From: Cyclobacteriaceae bacterium
Lineage (GTDB): Bacteria; Bacteroidota; Bacteroidia; Cytophagales; Cyclobacteriaceae
Length of the DNA stretch: 44,813 nucleotides
Assembly: GCA_021604845.1 (NCBI GenBank)
Contig: BQJT01000011.1
Location: 1 to 44,813 of the forward strand
Direction: 5' to 3'
The translations under genes were made by a program, and so were the position numbers. Positions 1-7,983 of the stretch are shown in pieces. Position 1 is the stretch's first letter. Each line of letters starts with the position of its first letter. A model generated the notes under the pieces. The model was given only the letters and a program-made list of their open reading frames with translations. It had not been told where the DNA came from and ran no database searches.

Positions 1-328
1 TTTGTTTACTGATGGCGCTTTCCACTACCGAACGACGTCCCCCCAGTACATGCCCTAATATGCCAGCGCCTGGTCCGGCTGTTGCATTTTGAATAAACCC
101 TCCAGGATTGTCCAGAATACTACCGCTATGATCTTTGGCCAGCGCCCGATGCAATGCTTCAGCACCCTGGCTTTGTGAAGTGTTTTTGGCCAGTGCACCC
201 ACCAGAATAGGCAGGGCTGCTCCTAATACTGATCCGGCTTGACTTTTGTCTACCCCGGTCTGATTGCTTATGGAGCTCAAAACGTCTCCTCCGAACTGTT
301 TGGTTAATGCTTCTAGAATTTCAGACAT
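1..328 (-). CDS. DUF937 family protein (partial, 3' end outside window)
   Basis: The reading frame opens at an ATG complementary to 326-328 and stays open to the window edge, so only the N-terminal 109 codons are visible. The protein begins MSEILEALTKQFGGDVLSSI, followed by a segment rich in Gly, Ala and Ser (GSVLGAALPILVGALAKN, then GPGAGILGHVLGG). This Leu/Gly-rich pattern with a later GHVLGG is characteristic of the DUF937 (YidB-like) family, whose molecular role is not established. No signal peptide is apparent. It is divergent from the NHL-repeat gene at 533 and the two share a mirror-image promoter region. The family call is fairly secure; the function is unknown. Confidence 0.8.
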   Translation of the reverse strand, partial: MSEILEALTKQFGGDVLSSISNQTGVDKSQAGSVLGAALPILVGALAKNTSQSQGAEALHRALAKDHSGSILDNPGGFIQNATAGPGAGILGHVLGGRRSVVESAISKQ

Positions 329-399
329 GATTGTTTATTTGGTTAATGGATCCATACTGCCCATATAACCAAACTAGGTAACATTCGACAGCAGGGTTT

Positions 400-428
400 T
401 AAAGATAAACATTTGAGTGAACCAGCAA
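400..428 (-). promoter_or_regulatory. Bacteroidota-type promoter for the DUF937 gene
   Basis: On the minus strand a TTG (complement of 426-428) is followed after 18 bases by TATCTTTA (complement of 400-407), close to the Bacteroidota consensus TTG-N19/20-TAnnTTTG. The -7 box lies in a 13-base sequence, AAAGATAAACATT at 401-413, repeated in exact inverse at 502-514. The predicted transcript would start near 395, leaving a leader of about 65 bases. Confidence 0.5.
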
Positions 429-485
429 GAAGAATCAAAACTAATTTTTCTGTTCGAGATGATTACTCATTGTGAGACACTTGAA

Positions 486-515
486 TTGCTGTTTAATTTG
501 GAATGTTTATCTTTC
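486..515 (+). promoter_or_regulatory. Bacteroidota-type promoter for the NHL-repeat gene
   Basis: TTG at 486-488 is followed after 19 bases by TATCTTTC at 508-515, seven of eight matches to TAnnTTTG. The segment 486-514 nearly repeats, on the opposite strand, the promoter at 400-428: both read TTGCTG, then an AT-rich spacer, then AATGTTTATCTTT. The predicted start near 521 gives a leader of roughly 12 bases before the ATG at 533. Confidence 0.55.
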
Positions 516-532
516 GAAAAAAATAGTATCCA

Positions 533-1669
533 ATGAACATGACCACTACTAAGTTATTTTCCATTCTCTCCATGATTGGGTTTTCATGCACTTTATGGGC
601 ACAAACTTCACACAACCACGATCACACACATCATGCAGCTGAGCATGCCAGCATTGCTCATAATCACCAGCATGCGCACCAGCAAATTGATCAAAACAGC
701 AAACTGGCAAAACTGGTAACCGGACAGGGTGAATTCGTTTTTTCCTGGGACCAGGATCTAACTGCTGCGTTTCCCAAAGATGCGGTGGAGTTTGAACCGG
801 CTATGCACGGTGGTTTTAATGAAGACCCTGAAACCAATATTGTATATACCGGAATTCCCGGATATGGACTTTGTTCTATTAGCCCGGATCTTAAAAATTG
901 GACCAGGATTGGCACGGACGAACGCCTGAAGGATAATATTCATGGCATCGTTTTCTTTATTCACAAGGGTGTAAAGCACCTTGCCGTAGCGCAGGAAGGT
1001 AAAAGAGTATTGGTTTTGACACTGGACGGAACCATCGTCAGTGAAATTTTGAAGCCAACCGGCAGCGAATTCGACTTCGCACCCGCGAATGAATTTTACT
1101 CATTGGAAGACAGCAATTTTGGAGTAACCGATGTAACCTATTTGAAAGGCACTATTTATGTAGCCCATGGTTATTCCAAAGGTGATTTTGTGCTGACCAT
1201 AAAAGAGAAAGATGGCGTTTGGAGTTGGGGAAAACTCGCCTGGGGTGGCAAGGGTGATAATCCCGGCCAATTCCAGACCGCACACGGCGTTTTGGCGCAT
1301 GATAATCACATCCTGGTAGCCAATCGAGCAGCTGGTCAGGTAGTGAAGTTTACCAGGAAAGGTAAGTTCGTGGAAACATTTGATAACATCCCGGAAGGCA
1401 GCCTGGTTTGCAATGTCTCTTTTAAAACCGAGCACTTCTTCTTTAATGCTTTGTCTCCCATCAACGAGCAGAAATCTGCCCCAATCTATGCACACACCGG
1501 CGAAGAACTGGTATCCACCATTATTCCCGGTGATTTGGATATCCCGGTTTTAACCAACATTCATCATGTATGGCCTCATTTCGTGGAAGAAAACGGATCC
1601 AAACATCTTTATTTGCTGGTTCATGGATGGAATAAAGGAAAATTCGCGGTTTTAAAACTGGAGAAATAG
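533..1669 (+). CDS. Secreted His-rich NHL-repeat/beta-propeller protein
   Basis: The 378-residue product starts with a signal peptide (hydrophobic core about residues 8-22, likely cut after LWAQ). It is followed by a His-rich stretch, residues 26-51, with ten His in about 25 residues, a plausible metal-binding tail. From about residue 70 on the chain shows repeated propeller-like strands, including GDNPGQFQTAHGVLAHDN and ILVANRAAGQVVKFTRKGKFVETF, typical of NHL blades. No catalytic motif of a peptidylglycine lyase or lactonase can be identified with confidence. It has its own promoter and ends facing the SGNH hydrolase gene. The exported propeller fold is a confident call; metal binding by the His-rich tail is inference and the substrate or partner is unknown. 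Confidence 0.7.
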   Translation: MNMTTTKLFSILSMIGFSCTLWAQTSHNHDHTHHAAEHASIAHNHQHAHQQIDQNSKLAKLVTGQGEFVFSWDQDLTAAFPKDAVEFEPAMHGGFNEDPETNIVYTGIPGYGLCSISPDLKNWTRIGTDERLKDNIHGIVFFIHKGVKHLAVAQEGKRVLVLTLDGTIVSEILKPTGSEFDFAPANEFYSLEDSNFGVTDVTYLKGTIYVAHGYSKGDFVLTIKEKDGVWSWGKLAWGGKGDNPGQFQTAHGVLAHDNHILVANRAAGQVVKFTRKGKFVETFDNIPEGSLVCNVSFKTEHFFFNALSPINEQKSAPIYAHTGEELVSTIIPGDLDIPVLTNIHHVWPHFVEENGSKHLYLLVHGWNKGKFAVLKLEK

Positions 1670-1711
1670 GGCGGGACTTTTGGTGGTACTTTATTGACCC
1701 TGAAATCACCC

Positions 1712-1734
1712 GGCTATTGCTCGCCGAAATAGCC
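1712..1734. terminator. Hairpin between convergent genes
   Basis: GGCTATT (1712-1718) and AATAGCC (1728-1734) form a 7-base-pair stem with a 9-base loop, followed on the plus strand by the AT-rich TAATTATTTTAA. It lies in the 73-base gap between the convergent NHL-repeat and SGNH hydrolase genes, so it can serve as a terminator for the plus-strand gene and perhaps for both. Confidence 0.5.
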
Positions 1735-1742
1735 TAATTATT

Positions 1743-2987
1743 TTAATTTCCATTCACAAAAAAGTACCGGATGCGGCAGGCATGTCCGCTACTGCGCTCA
1801 TGCTTCTGCTCACTGATACGTAATTCCAATTGGTGGTCACCGGGGGGCAATCCGCTTGCCAGAGTATAATACCAGGGCAAATGCAAATGCTCGCTCCAGC
1901 GGGTAAACAAATTCTGTAATTGCCAGTTTCCTTTGTCTATCCTGAATTCAATAGTACCGGCATCCTGCCCGGCGGCCACTGCAATTCCCACCGCATTTCC
2001 CTTAAAACTGATACTGATGGTACTTCCGGGGGTCTGGCTGATCAGCATGGGTACCCTGGTATAATTTGCCCGGGTGCTGGTTCCATCATCTGGCTCCCAG
2101 GAGGGATCGACCTCCCACCCCTTCTTTAATTTGATCGTTGCTATATCAATCAATACGCCGTTGTCGTAACAATACGCGTCCAGCTTTACAGGTAAAGGTG
2201 GAGCAGTTATTTTGTCATCCGCATCAAGATCACCTGAGTAGGCATTCTCCAGCATTACCATCATGGAATGGGCATAGATCCCCTGTCCAAACGGTGACGG
2301 GTGCAGGTTCTTAAAATCATCTTCCCAGGTGAATTCACTATTATTTATTCTGTCGGTCACCTCTTTGGCCAGGTTAATCACCGGCAAATCATAATAACGT
2401 GCTACCTGGTTGTGGTTGGTTATCACCTGAGGTTCACGATTTTCATTGTAGTCTTCGATTTTCCCGGGATCCACAAAATGCATCATCACCACATCAATGG
2501 CCTCATTGGATCTTTTTAAATGCCTGATGATCCCTTCCATGGCTCGAACCTGCTCTTCCGAGGTTCGGCCATTGGTATCGTCATTTACCGCTGCTTCAAC
2601 AAATAACAAGTCCACCCGTCCTTTTGACAAAACATCACGTTGCAGTCGAAACGCCGAAGGTGTGCTTCCCATAGAAGGAATCCCTGCACCGATGAACTCA
2701 AATTCCGTTTCGGGAAAACGTCTTTGAAAATAAGCCATCAGGCTGTCGCGCCAACCACCGTTGTAGGTAATCGAGCCTCCAAGGAAGGCCACCCTTCCCT
2801 GTTTGTACTGCTCGAAGCGGATCCTGCTGTTCTGCAGCCCTGAGCCTGGTTGATGGTAGTTGGATGCATCGAGCGGTATTTGCGGCCGGGATTGGTCGAC
2901 TCTGGTATTGAAACTTTGAGCTGGTACCGGAGCTATGGTTAAGACCAGCAGTAAAAAGATGCAGTACCAGCTTTTTGAGGTATTCAT
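1743..2987 (-). CDS. SGNH/GDSL-family hydrolase, secreted
   Basis: This 414-residue protein has an N-terminal signal peptide (hydrophobic residues about 8-22, VPAQ cleavage region). The SGNH blocks follow: FLGGSIT with nucleophile Ser72, GIPSMGS around residues 102-108, and VEAAVND with Asn135. The last block reads DDFKNLHPSPFGQ with His229. The family usually hydrolyses acyl or acetyl esters of carbohydrates or lipids. The usual Asp close before the catalytic His is replaced: positions -3 and -2 are Lys and Asn, while Asp223/224 lie a little upstream. The C-terminal 130 residues look like a beta-sandwich accessory domain. Exported esterase or carbohydrate deacetylase is the likely role; the substrate cannot be read. 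Confidence 0.8.
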   Translation of the reverse strand: MNTSKSWYCIFLLLVLTIAPVPAQSFNTRVDQSRPQIPLDASNYHQPGSGLQNSRIRFEQYKQGRVAFLGGSITYNGGWRDSLMAYFQRRFPETEFEFIGAGIPSMGSTPSAFRLQRDVLSKGRVDLLFVEAAVNDDTNGRTSEEQVRAMEGIIRHLKRSNEAIDVVMMHFVDPGKIEDYNENREPQVITNHNQVARYYDLPVINLAKEVTDRINNSEFTWEDDFKNLHPSPFGQGIYAHSMMVMLENAYSGDLDADDKITAPPLPVKLDAYCYDNGVLIDIATIKLKKGWEVDPSWEPDDGTSTRANYTRVPMLISQTPGSTISISFKGNAVGIAVAAGQDAGTIEFRIDKGNWQLQNLFTRWSEHLHLPWYYTLASGLPPGDHQLELRISEQKHERSSGHACRIRYFFVNGN

Positions 2988-3077
2988 GGTTTAGAACTAG
3001 TGGTTATTCAGCAGGTCACACTTTCTCCAATGCTACTAAACTTTTTAGATTGTATGGAACAACTCTTTAAATTTCAT

Positions 3078-5090
3078 TTATCGAAACCCCATTTTTACCA
3101 TCAAAGCATCCCATCTGGAGTCTCCTTTCAATCTCTTGAAAAAGGGATCAGCCTGTATATGTGCCAGCCCTCCATCCCGATACTCAAAGGCTTTTTGAAG
3201 CCATTTGAAAGTGCTGTCGGCCTGTTTCTGATAAGCATAAACCTGGGCGATTTGATAGGAAGCAACCATAGCATGCTGATCCTTGATCTGTTGTAGAAAA
3301 AACGCTGCTGAATCCGTCTCCCCCATAGCCTGGGCAACCAACGCCAGTGCTTGTATTTTAAGAATTTCGTACGGTTCTGACAGGGCTGCCTGCTTTGCTT
3401 CCGGTAATTTCTGCTGTTCCATCAAAATCATGCTCAATAAATGATCGCCTCCCAAATATTCCGGATTCATCAAAAGCCCACGCCTGGTCACTTGCTCGGC
3501 TTCTTTCCACTGACTATTACAAAAGTAGCCATACCCCAGGTCCAGGTAGTGCTTGGGACTTACCGGATCGATCTCTAGTGCCTGCTGGTCCAACGAGATG
3601 GCCTCTTCAATATTCCCCTGACTGAAAGCCAGGTTGCTGGCTAGTTTTAACACATTTATACCATTCGCATCCCATTGACGGGCCTTATCCAGGAAGAACC
3701 TTGCCTTTTGGAATTCTCTGTCGTAGTTCATCGAGATGCTAACCAGCGTGGACCAGGCACTGGACAGTGTACTATCGATACTCAGGGCTTTGTAAGCTGC
3801 TTCTCTTGCCAACTCCTGACCTTCCTCTGCCGGCCGCAGGCCTATGTTACTTTGCCGGTTTAAAACAACCGCTAAATAGGCCCAGGCGGGCGCGTAGGTG
3901 GAATCCAAAGCCAGTGATTCCCTTAGCATGACCTCGGCATTCTCCAGTCGGTTTACATTGCCTTGTTGTCCGGTATGCCTGGCCTGCAGAAATAGCGTAT
4001 AAGCCTCTGAGTTGGCAGGCTGAACACTGCGTTTGCGATCGGCCATTATTTGCAGCTTTAAGGCGGTTTTTACGGAATCGGCGATTTCCTGTTGTACCCC
4101 AAATATATCATCGAGGTCTCGACCCCAGGACTGGGCCCATAACTGGCTGTCTTCCCTGGCATTGACCAGCTGCGCGCTGATACGCACTGAATTACCGGAC
4201 TTTTGTACGCTGCCGTCCAAAATATAGTTTACCCCCAGCTTTTCTGCAATGCTGGGCATATCAATCTGCTGACCCTTAAAAGAGAAGGATGATGTCCGGG
4301 AGGTGACTCGAAGCTGTGGGTCCTGGGTCAATAAATTCAGCACTTCCTGTGCCAGACCATCGGCAAAAAACTCCTGGGCAGTATCCGCCGACAAATTGGT
4401 AAAAGGCAGCACCGCTATGGAAGGATTCAGGTTACCGGTCAAAATAGTGTCAACTGTCTGCGGTGAGCGAATTCCATTGAATACCAATAGCGCTATCAGC
4501 AAAACTCCGAACAAAATGGAGACAATTATCGGAGTCTTCGACGGTTTCTTAGGCTCCAGCTTTCCTTTTAGTGCTCCGGTTTTCGGAAGCACCAATCCTG
4601 GATTGCTCAGAGCAAATACTTCCATTTTTTTCTTCACATTCTTGAACTGATAATGGCCCATCGATTCCGCCTTAAATTCAGGGTTAGATTTAATTTGGAG
4701 GTATACCTGGTCGGAAAACAAAACAGCCCCGGACTGACCCAAAGATTCGATGCGTGAAGCAATGTTGACGGTATCACCAAAGACTTTATCCTGGTGTAAA
4801 ACCACATTTCCATAATGGATACCCATTCTCAGGGGAATAGACCCAATCAGGGTTTTCTGTAATTCCAGGGCACATCCTACGGCATCCGCAGCAGTTGGGA
4901 AAATGGTTAAACTGCCGTCACCATAATGTTGCTTTACCTCCCCGTGGTAGGCGGGAACGGTTTTTTCCAGTTCCTGCTGATAACGGTTAACCACTTCAAT
5001 AGCGGTTGCCTCATCCGTTTGCATCATAGCGGTGTACCCTTCGATATCGGAAAACAAAACCGCTTTGGGATGACGATCCGGGGTATTCAT
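3078..5090 (-). CDS. Class III nucleotide cyclase with TolB-like and TPR domains
   Basis: The start was placed at the ATG of MNTPDRHPKAVLFSDIEGY, because the longer reading frame begins with TTG and adds 26 residues before the cyclase fold. The 670-residue chain carries a class III cyclase domain (residues 8-160): metal-binding Asp15 in FSDIEGYT, Asp58 in YGDGSLTIF, and Asn109 and Arg113 in GDTVNIASR. One membrane helix (about 187-206) follows, then a TolB/FlgO-like domain (about 223-345, SIAVLPFTNLSAD and YILDGSVQKSGN), then TPR repeats to the end. By eye, the usual substrate-specifying Lys and Asp of adenylate cyclases are not at their expected places (Leu and Lys instead), so nucleotide choice or even activity is uncertain. 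The architecture is common in Bacteroidota. Confidence 0.85.
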   Translation of the reverse strand: MNTPDRHPKAVLFSDIEGYTAMMQTDEATAIEVVNRYQQELEKTVPAYHGEVKQHYGDGSLTIFPTAADAVGCALELQKTLIGSIPLRMGIHYGNVVLHQDKVFGDTVNIASRIESLGQSGAVLFSDQVYLQIKSNPEFKAESMGHYQFKNVKKKMEVFALSNPGLVLPKTGALKGKLEPKKPSKTPIIVSILFGVLLIALLVFNGIRSPQTVDTILTGNLNPSIAVLPFTNLSADTAQEFFADGLAQEVLNLLTQDPQLRVTSRTSSFSFKGQQIDMPSIAEKLGVNYILDGSVQKSGNSVRISAQLVNAREDSQLWAQSWGRDLDDIFGVQQEIADSVKTALKLQIMADRKRSVQPANSEAYTLFLQARHTGQQGNVNRLENAEVMLRESLALDSTYAPAWAYLAVVLNRQSNIGLRPAEEGQELAREAAYKALSIDSTLSSAWSTLVSISMNYDREFQKARFFLDKARQWDANGINVLKLASNLAFSQGNIEEAISLDQQALEIDPVSPKHYLDLGYGYFCNSQWKEAEQVTRRGLLMNPEYLGGDHLLSMILMEQQKLPEAKQAALSEPYEILKIQALALVAQAMGETDSAAFFLQQIKDQHAMVASYQIAQVYAYQKQADSTFKWLQKAFEYRDGGLAHIQADPFFKRLKGDSRWDALMVKMGFR

Positions 5091-5245
5091 TTTTTGGCAG
5101 AAGGTTTCTTTAGATTCCCTGAGTTGATTGGTTCTTTCGGGTATTAAATTAGATATTTTTAACCACAATAATGCCAGGATCTCCTTATCCGAATTGGAAT
5201 ATGATTGGTTTCAGGGTTGCCGCAAAAAGGATTAAGATTTGGGTC

Positions 5246-5315
5246 AACTAAATATTTAGTTCACTTTTCTTGTTTATATTGAACTAAGTGTTTAGTTTTA
5301 ACTAATAATTTAGTT
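5246..5315 (+). promoter_or_regulatory. Three BlaI/MecI-type operators over the blaI-like promoter
   Basis: Three 16-base dyads of the form AACTAA-N4-TTAGTT occur at 5246-5261 (perfect palindrome AACTAAATATTTAGTT), 5282-5297 and 5300-5315. Their centres are 36 and 18 bases apart, both multiples of 18. A promoter TTG (5270-5272)-N20-TAGTTTTA (5293-5300) lies among them: the second dyad covers most of the -7 box and the third covers the expected start. This is the arrangement expected for autorepression by the BlaI-like protein encoded immediately downstream. Confidence 0.8.
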
Positions 5316-5353
5316 ACAAACATAGGTAACCCCAAATACACCCAAATAATATA

Positions 5354-5716
5354 ATGAAAGAACTAACCAAAGCAGAAGAGGAAATCATGCAAGTCTTGTG
5401 GGCGCTGGATACCGCTTTTGTAAAGGACATCATCAACCAGCTGCCTGAACCAAAACCGGCTTACAACACAGTTTCCACCATAGTAAGAATCTTACAGCAT
5501 AAGGGTTTTGTGGCTCATGAAATCCAGGGCAAATCACACAAATACCACCCACTGGTTACCAAAGAGGCCTATACCAAGTCCTTTATGAAAGGGTTTGTAG
5601 GTAAGTATTTCAGCGGGTCCTATCAGCAGATGGTTTCGTTCTTCACCAAGCAGGATGATCTGAGTCTGAAGGAATTGGAGCAATTGCTTAAAGAACTTAA
5701 AAATCAGCAATCATGA
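5354..5716 (+). CDS. BlaI/MecI/CopY-family transcriptional repressor
   Basis: The 120-residue protein starts MKELTKAEEEIMQVLWALD and continues with PKPAYNTVSTIVRILQHKGFV. This is the winged-helix signature of the BlaI/MecI family, in which LTKAE...VLW and the recognition helix YNTVST are strongly conserved. A C-terminal helical part (about residues 75-118) would form the dimerisation and cleavage region. In the known systems an M56 membrane peptidase responds to a signal, the repressor is inactivated and the operon is induced. Here the repressor stop overlaps the ATG of the M56 gene by four bases (ATGA), and three cognate-looking dyads lie directly upstream. Autoregulation is therefore very likely; the inducing signal is unknown. 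Confidence 0.92.
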   Translation: MKELTKAEEEIMQVLWALDTAFVKDIINQLPEPKPAYNTVSTIVRILQHKGFVAHEIQGKSHKYHPLVTKEAYTKSFMKGFVGKYFSGSYQQMVSFFTKQDDLSLKELEQLLKELKNQQS

Positions 5717-7215
5717 GCAATTATCTAATAGAACTGGCCCTGATCCATATTGCATTGATGCTGGGTTATTGGTTCTTTTTAAAAAATGAGCATCAATACG
5801 CGAAAATGCGCTTTTATCTGATCGCTTCTACCCTACTGGCGCTTACCATACCTTTGCTCAAACTGCCGAAACTCTTATTTGGCGGCAATCAGCCAATTCA
5901 TGCCTTGACAATGGAAGCCATCCAACCGGATACCATGGCAATTGCCACCGTCTCCGAAATTGAAAGCTGGAATTATCATCTATTGGTCTGGATCTATCTG
6001 GTTATCAGTATATTCTTTTTAGTTAGGCTCTGCTACAACTTGCTCTACATGGTTTATCTGGAACACAAAAGCATTCATCAGCAGTTTAATGGTGTACAGG
6101 TGCGCAAACTGAACAACATCAGGGGAAGCTTCACTTTTTTTAACTGGATTTTTCTTAGTGATGACATCGATACCAACCGGCAGGATTATCAGGTAATCCT
6201 GAAACATGAACAGGCTCATGCGGATTTAGGGCATACCTATGACCTGATATTGCTGGAACTGTTTAAAGTATGTTTCTGGTGGCTCCCATCAACTTGGTTT
6301 ATCAATAAAGAAATTAGAAAAATACACGAATATCAAGCTGATACTTACGCGCTTAAGTACTACAATGTCAACCAATATTCAACTGTTCTTATCAGTACTG
6401 CCTTAATGTCAAATGGATTGAGCCTGGCCAGTTCGTTCCATGATGGCTTAATTCTAAAACGACTCAACGCGATGAAACAACAAGCAAAAATTCTAAGCCC
6501 ATGGAAATTAGCACTGCTTTCGGTTTTGGCTGCCCTTCTATTTATTGTATTTGCCTGCAGTGAGGAGCTGGACTCGAATTCGGAAGACAACATCATTAGT
6601 GAACAAGATGTTTTCACGGTAGTGGAAGAGCTACCTGAATTTGAAGGCGGAATGGACGCTTTCTACAAGTATATTGCCTCAGAAATAAAGTACCCGTTAG
6701 AAGCCAGAAACGCCGGTATCGAGGGGCAAGTTGATGTTCAATTCGTGGTGGAAAAGGATGGTTCATTATCGGGAGTAAAAGCGATTAAAGGGATCGGTGC
6801 CGGCTGCGATGATGAAGCAATACGGGTGATTCAAAGCGCTAATACTTTCAAGCCAGGATCACAAATAGTCAAACCAGTTAGAGTGCGCATGACTTTGCCG
6901 GTAATTTTTAAGCTCAATCACAGCAAAACCAATCCGGACCAAAGCACCCAGGGAATGATCATACTTGATAAGTTAGAGACCTCAAACCCGGGTAAGCTTA
7001 AAGTAGAAACCAACTATGCCAACGGAACCTGGTCTGGTAAGGTCTTCACAGAGGATGGAGAAGGTCTCCCCGGAGCCAACGTGGTGGTGGCGGGTACCAA
7101 TTCAGGTGCTGTCACCAACTTGGCAGGCTTTTTTGAGGTAAAGGCCGATCAGTCCAAAGATCTCCTGGTAAGTTTTGTAGGTTACAAAACGGTTAAAGTT
7201 GAAGGCAAACCATAG
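5713..7215 (+). CDS. BlaR1-like M56 peptidase fused to TonB C-terminal and CarboxypepD_reg-like domains
   Basis: The 500-residue protein has membrane segments near residues 4-23, 35-55, 88-113 and 263-282. An M56 zinc-peptidase core carries HEQAH at 165-169 and EYQAD at 206-210. After the last helix the C-terminal part is periplasmic. Residues about 300-400 match a TonB C-terminal domain (FEGGMDAFYKYIASEIKYP, GQVDVQFVVEKDG), and residues about 440-500 match a CarboxypepD_reg-like beta domain (GLPGANVVVAGTNSGAVTN, SFVGYKTV). No penicillin-binding sensor domain is present, so a beta-lactam signal is not indicated. Translation is probably coupled to the repressor gene through the ATGA overlap. 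M56-TonB fusions are widespread in Bacteroidota; the added third domain is less usual. The role as sensor or repressor inactivator is inferred. Confidence 0.88.
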   Translation: MSNYLIELALIHIALMLGYWFFLKNEHQYAKMRFYLIASTLLALTIPLLKLPKLLFGGNQPIHALTMEAIQPDTMAIATVSEIESWNYHLLVWIYLVISIFFLVRLCYNLLYMVYLEHKSIHQQFNGVQVRKLNNIRGSFTFFNWIFLSDDIDTNRQDYQVILKHEQAHADLGHTYDLILLELFKVCFWWLPSTWFINKEIRKIHEYQADTYALKYYNVNQYSTVLISTALMSNGLSLASSFHDGLILKRLNAMKQQAKILSPWKLALLSVLAALLFIVFACSEELDSNSEDNIISEQDVFTVVEELPEFEGGMDAFYKYIASEIKYPLEARNAGIEGQVDVQFVVEKDGSLSGVKAIKGIGAGCDDEAIRVIQSANTFKPGSQIVKPVRVRMTLPVIFKLNHSKTNPDQSTQGMIILDKLETSNPGKLKVETNYANGTWSGKVFTEDGEGLPGANVVVAGTNSGAVTNLAGFFEVKADQSKDLLVSFVGYKTVKVEGKP

Positions 7216-7236
7216 CTAACTGAAAATCTAAACTAT

Positions 7237-7941
7237 TTAAGAATGCTGTTTTTTTAAGGCAATCAGTTTCTCAGCAATCTTGAGCAGATCCGGTTCTATG
7301 ATTTCAGGTAGCGGCGCCAATGGATACAACTGCTGTCCGGGGCGTGCGATGAAAGCGCCCCTCCAACCGGCCCAGATGGCTCCGGCAACATCCCATCCAT
7401 GAGCAGCAATCATCATGCTCTCATTCGGATCAACTCCTAATTTCTTTGATGCCCAATGGTATACATCCCGGTCCGGTTTATACTTCCCAACATCTTCGAC
7501 ACTTAACCGTTGATCGAAATACCCATTGAGCCCCGCATTTTCGAATTGAGCTTTTACTCCCTGGTTGGACGAATTGGTTAATGAAGCCATTTTGTAACCG
7601 GCGTTTCTGATGCGTTCCAGCGCCTGCTTAACTTCAGGATGTGGCGGCAAGCTGCGGAGCGTTCTTAAGGCTTCCCTGGCCTCATCCCCTGTTAACGGTA
7701 TTTGATGATTGGCAGCTACCATGCGTAAGGCTGCTGCTCCTATATCACCAAAATCTGCATATTGCCGGCCAACCGTCGATACCAATGAGTACTGCAGCAT
7801 GGTGGTAAACCATAGAGGAAGCAATTCTTCCCTGCCTCTCAAAGCTTTACCTACACTATTTTTCAAGCTTCCCAGATCCAGCAGGGTCTCATTTACATCA
7901 AAGAAAAGTACTTTTGGGGGAACAGCCGGTGCCATAACCAT
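7237..7941 (-). CDS. Haloacid dehalogenase type II-like HAD hydrolase
   Basis: About 234 residues. HAD motif I is FFDVNETLLDL (nucleophile Asp, followed by VN), motif II is SLTNSS, motif III Lys is in GKYKPD, and the acidic motif IV is AAHGWDVAGA. The spacing, the length and the final GWRGAFIARPGQ agree with the L-2-haloacid dehalogenase (type II) subfamily, which removes halide from short 2-haloalkanoic acids. Many annotated members have untested substrates. An ATG at 7941 was preferred to the TTG three bases upstream; a further in-frame ATG at 7935 is possible. The gene ends 21 bases from the M56 gene in convergent orientation and stands alone. The HAD class is certain; dehalogenase activity is moderately likely. 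Confidence 0.82.
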   Translation of the reverse strand: MVMAPAVPPKVLFFDVNETLLDLGSLKNSVGKALRGREELLPLWFTTMLQYSLVSTVGRQYADFGDIGAAALRMVAANHQIPLTGDEAREALRTLRSLPPHPEVKQALERIRNAGYKMASLTNSSNQGVKAQFENAGLNGYFDQRLSVEDVGKYKPDRDVYHWASKKLGVDPNESMMIAAHGWDVAGAIWAGWRGAFIARPGQQLYPLAPLPEIIEPDLLKIAEKLIALKKQHS

Positions 7942-7983
7942 CAATTTATTCTGCTAAAATAACCTCGACTCCCCTAGATATGT

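Noticed and set aside
1100-1495. Minus-strand frame of 131 codons inside the NHL-repeat gene
   Set aside because: Shadow of the plus-strand gene, which has a signal peptide, promoter and propeller repeats.
5713-7215. Beta-lactam resistance operon (BlaR1-BlaI)
   Set aside because: No penicillin-binding sensor domain and no beta-lactamase gene nearby; only the regulatory logic is shared.
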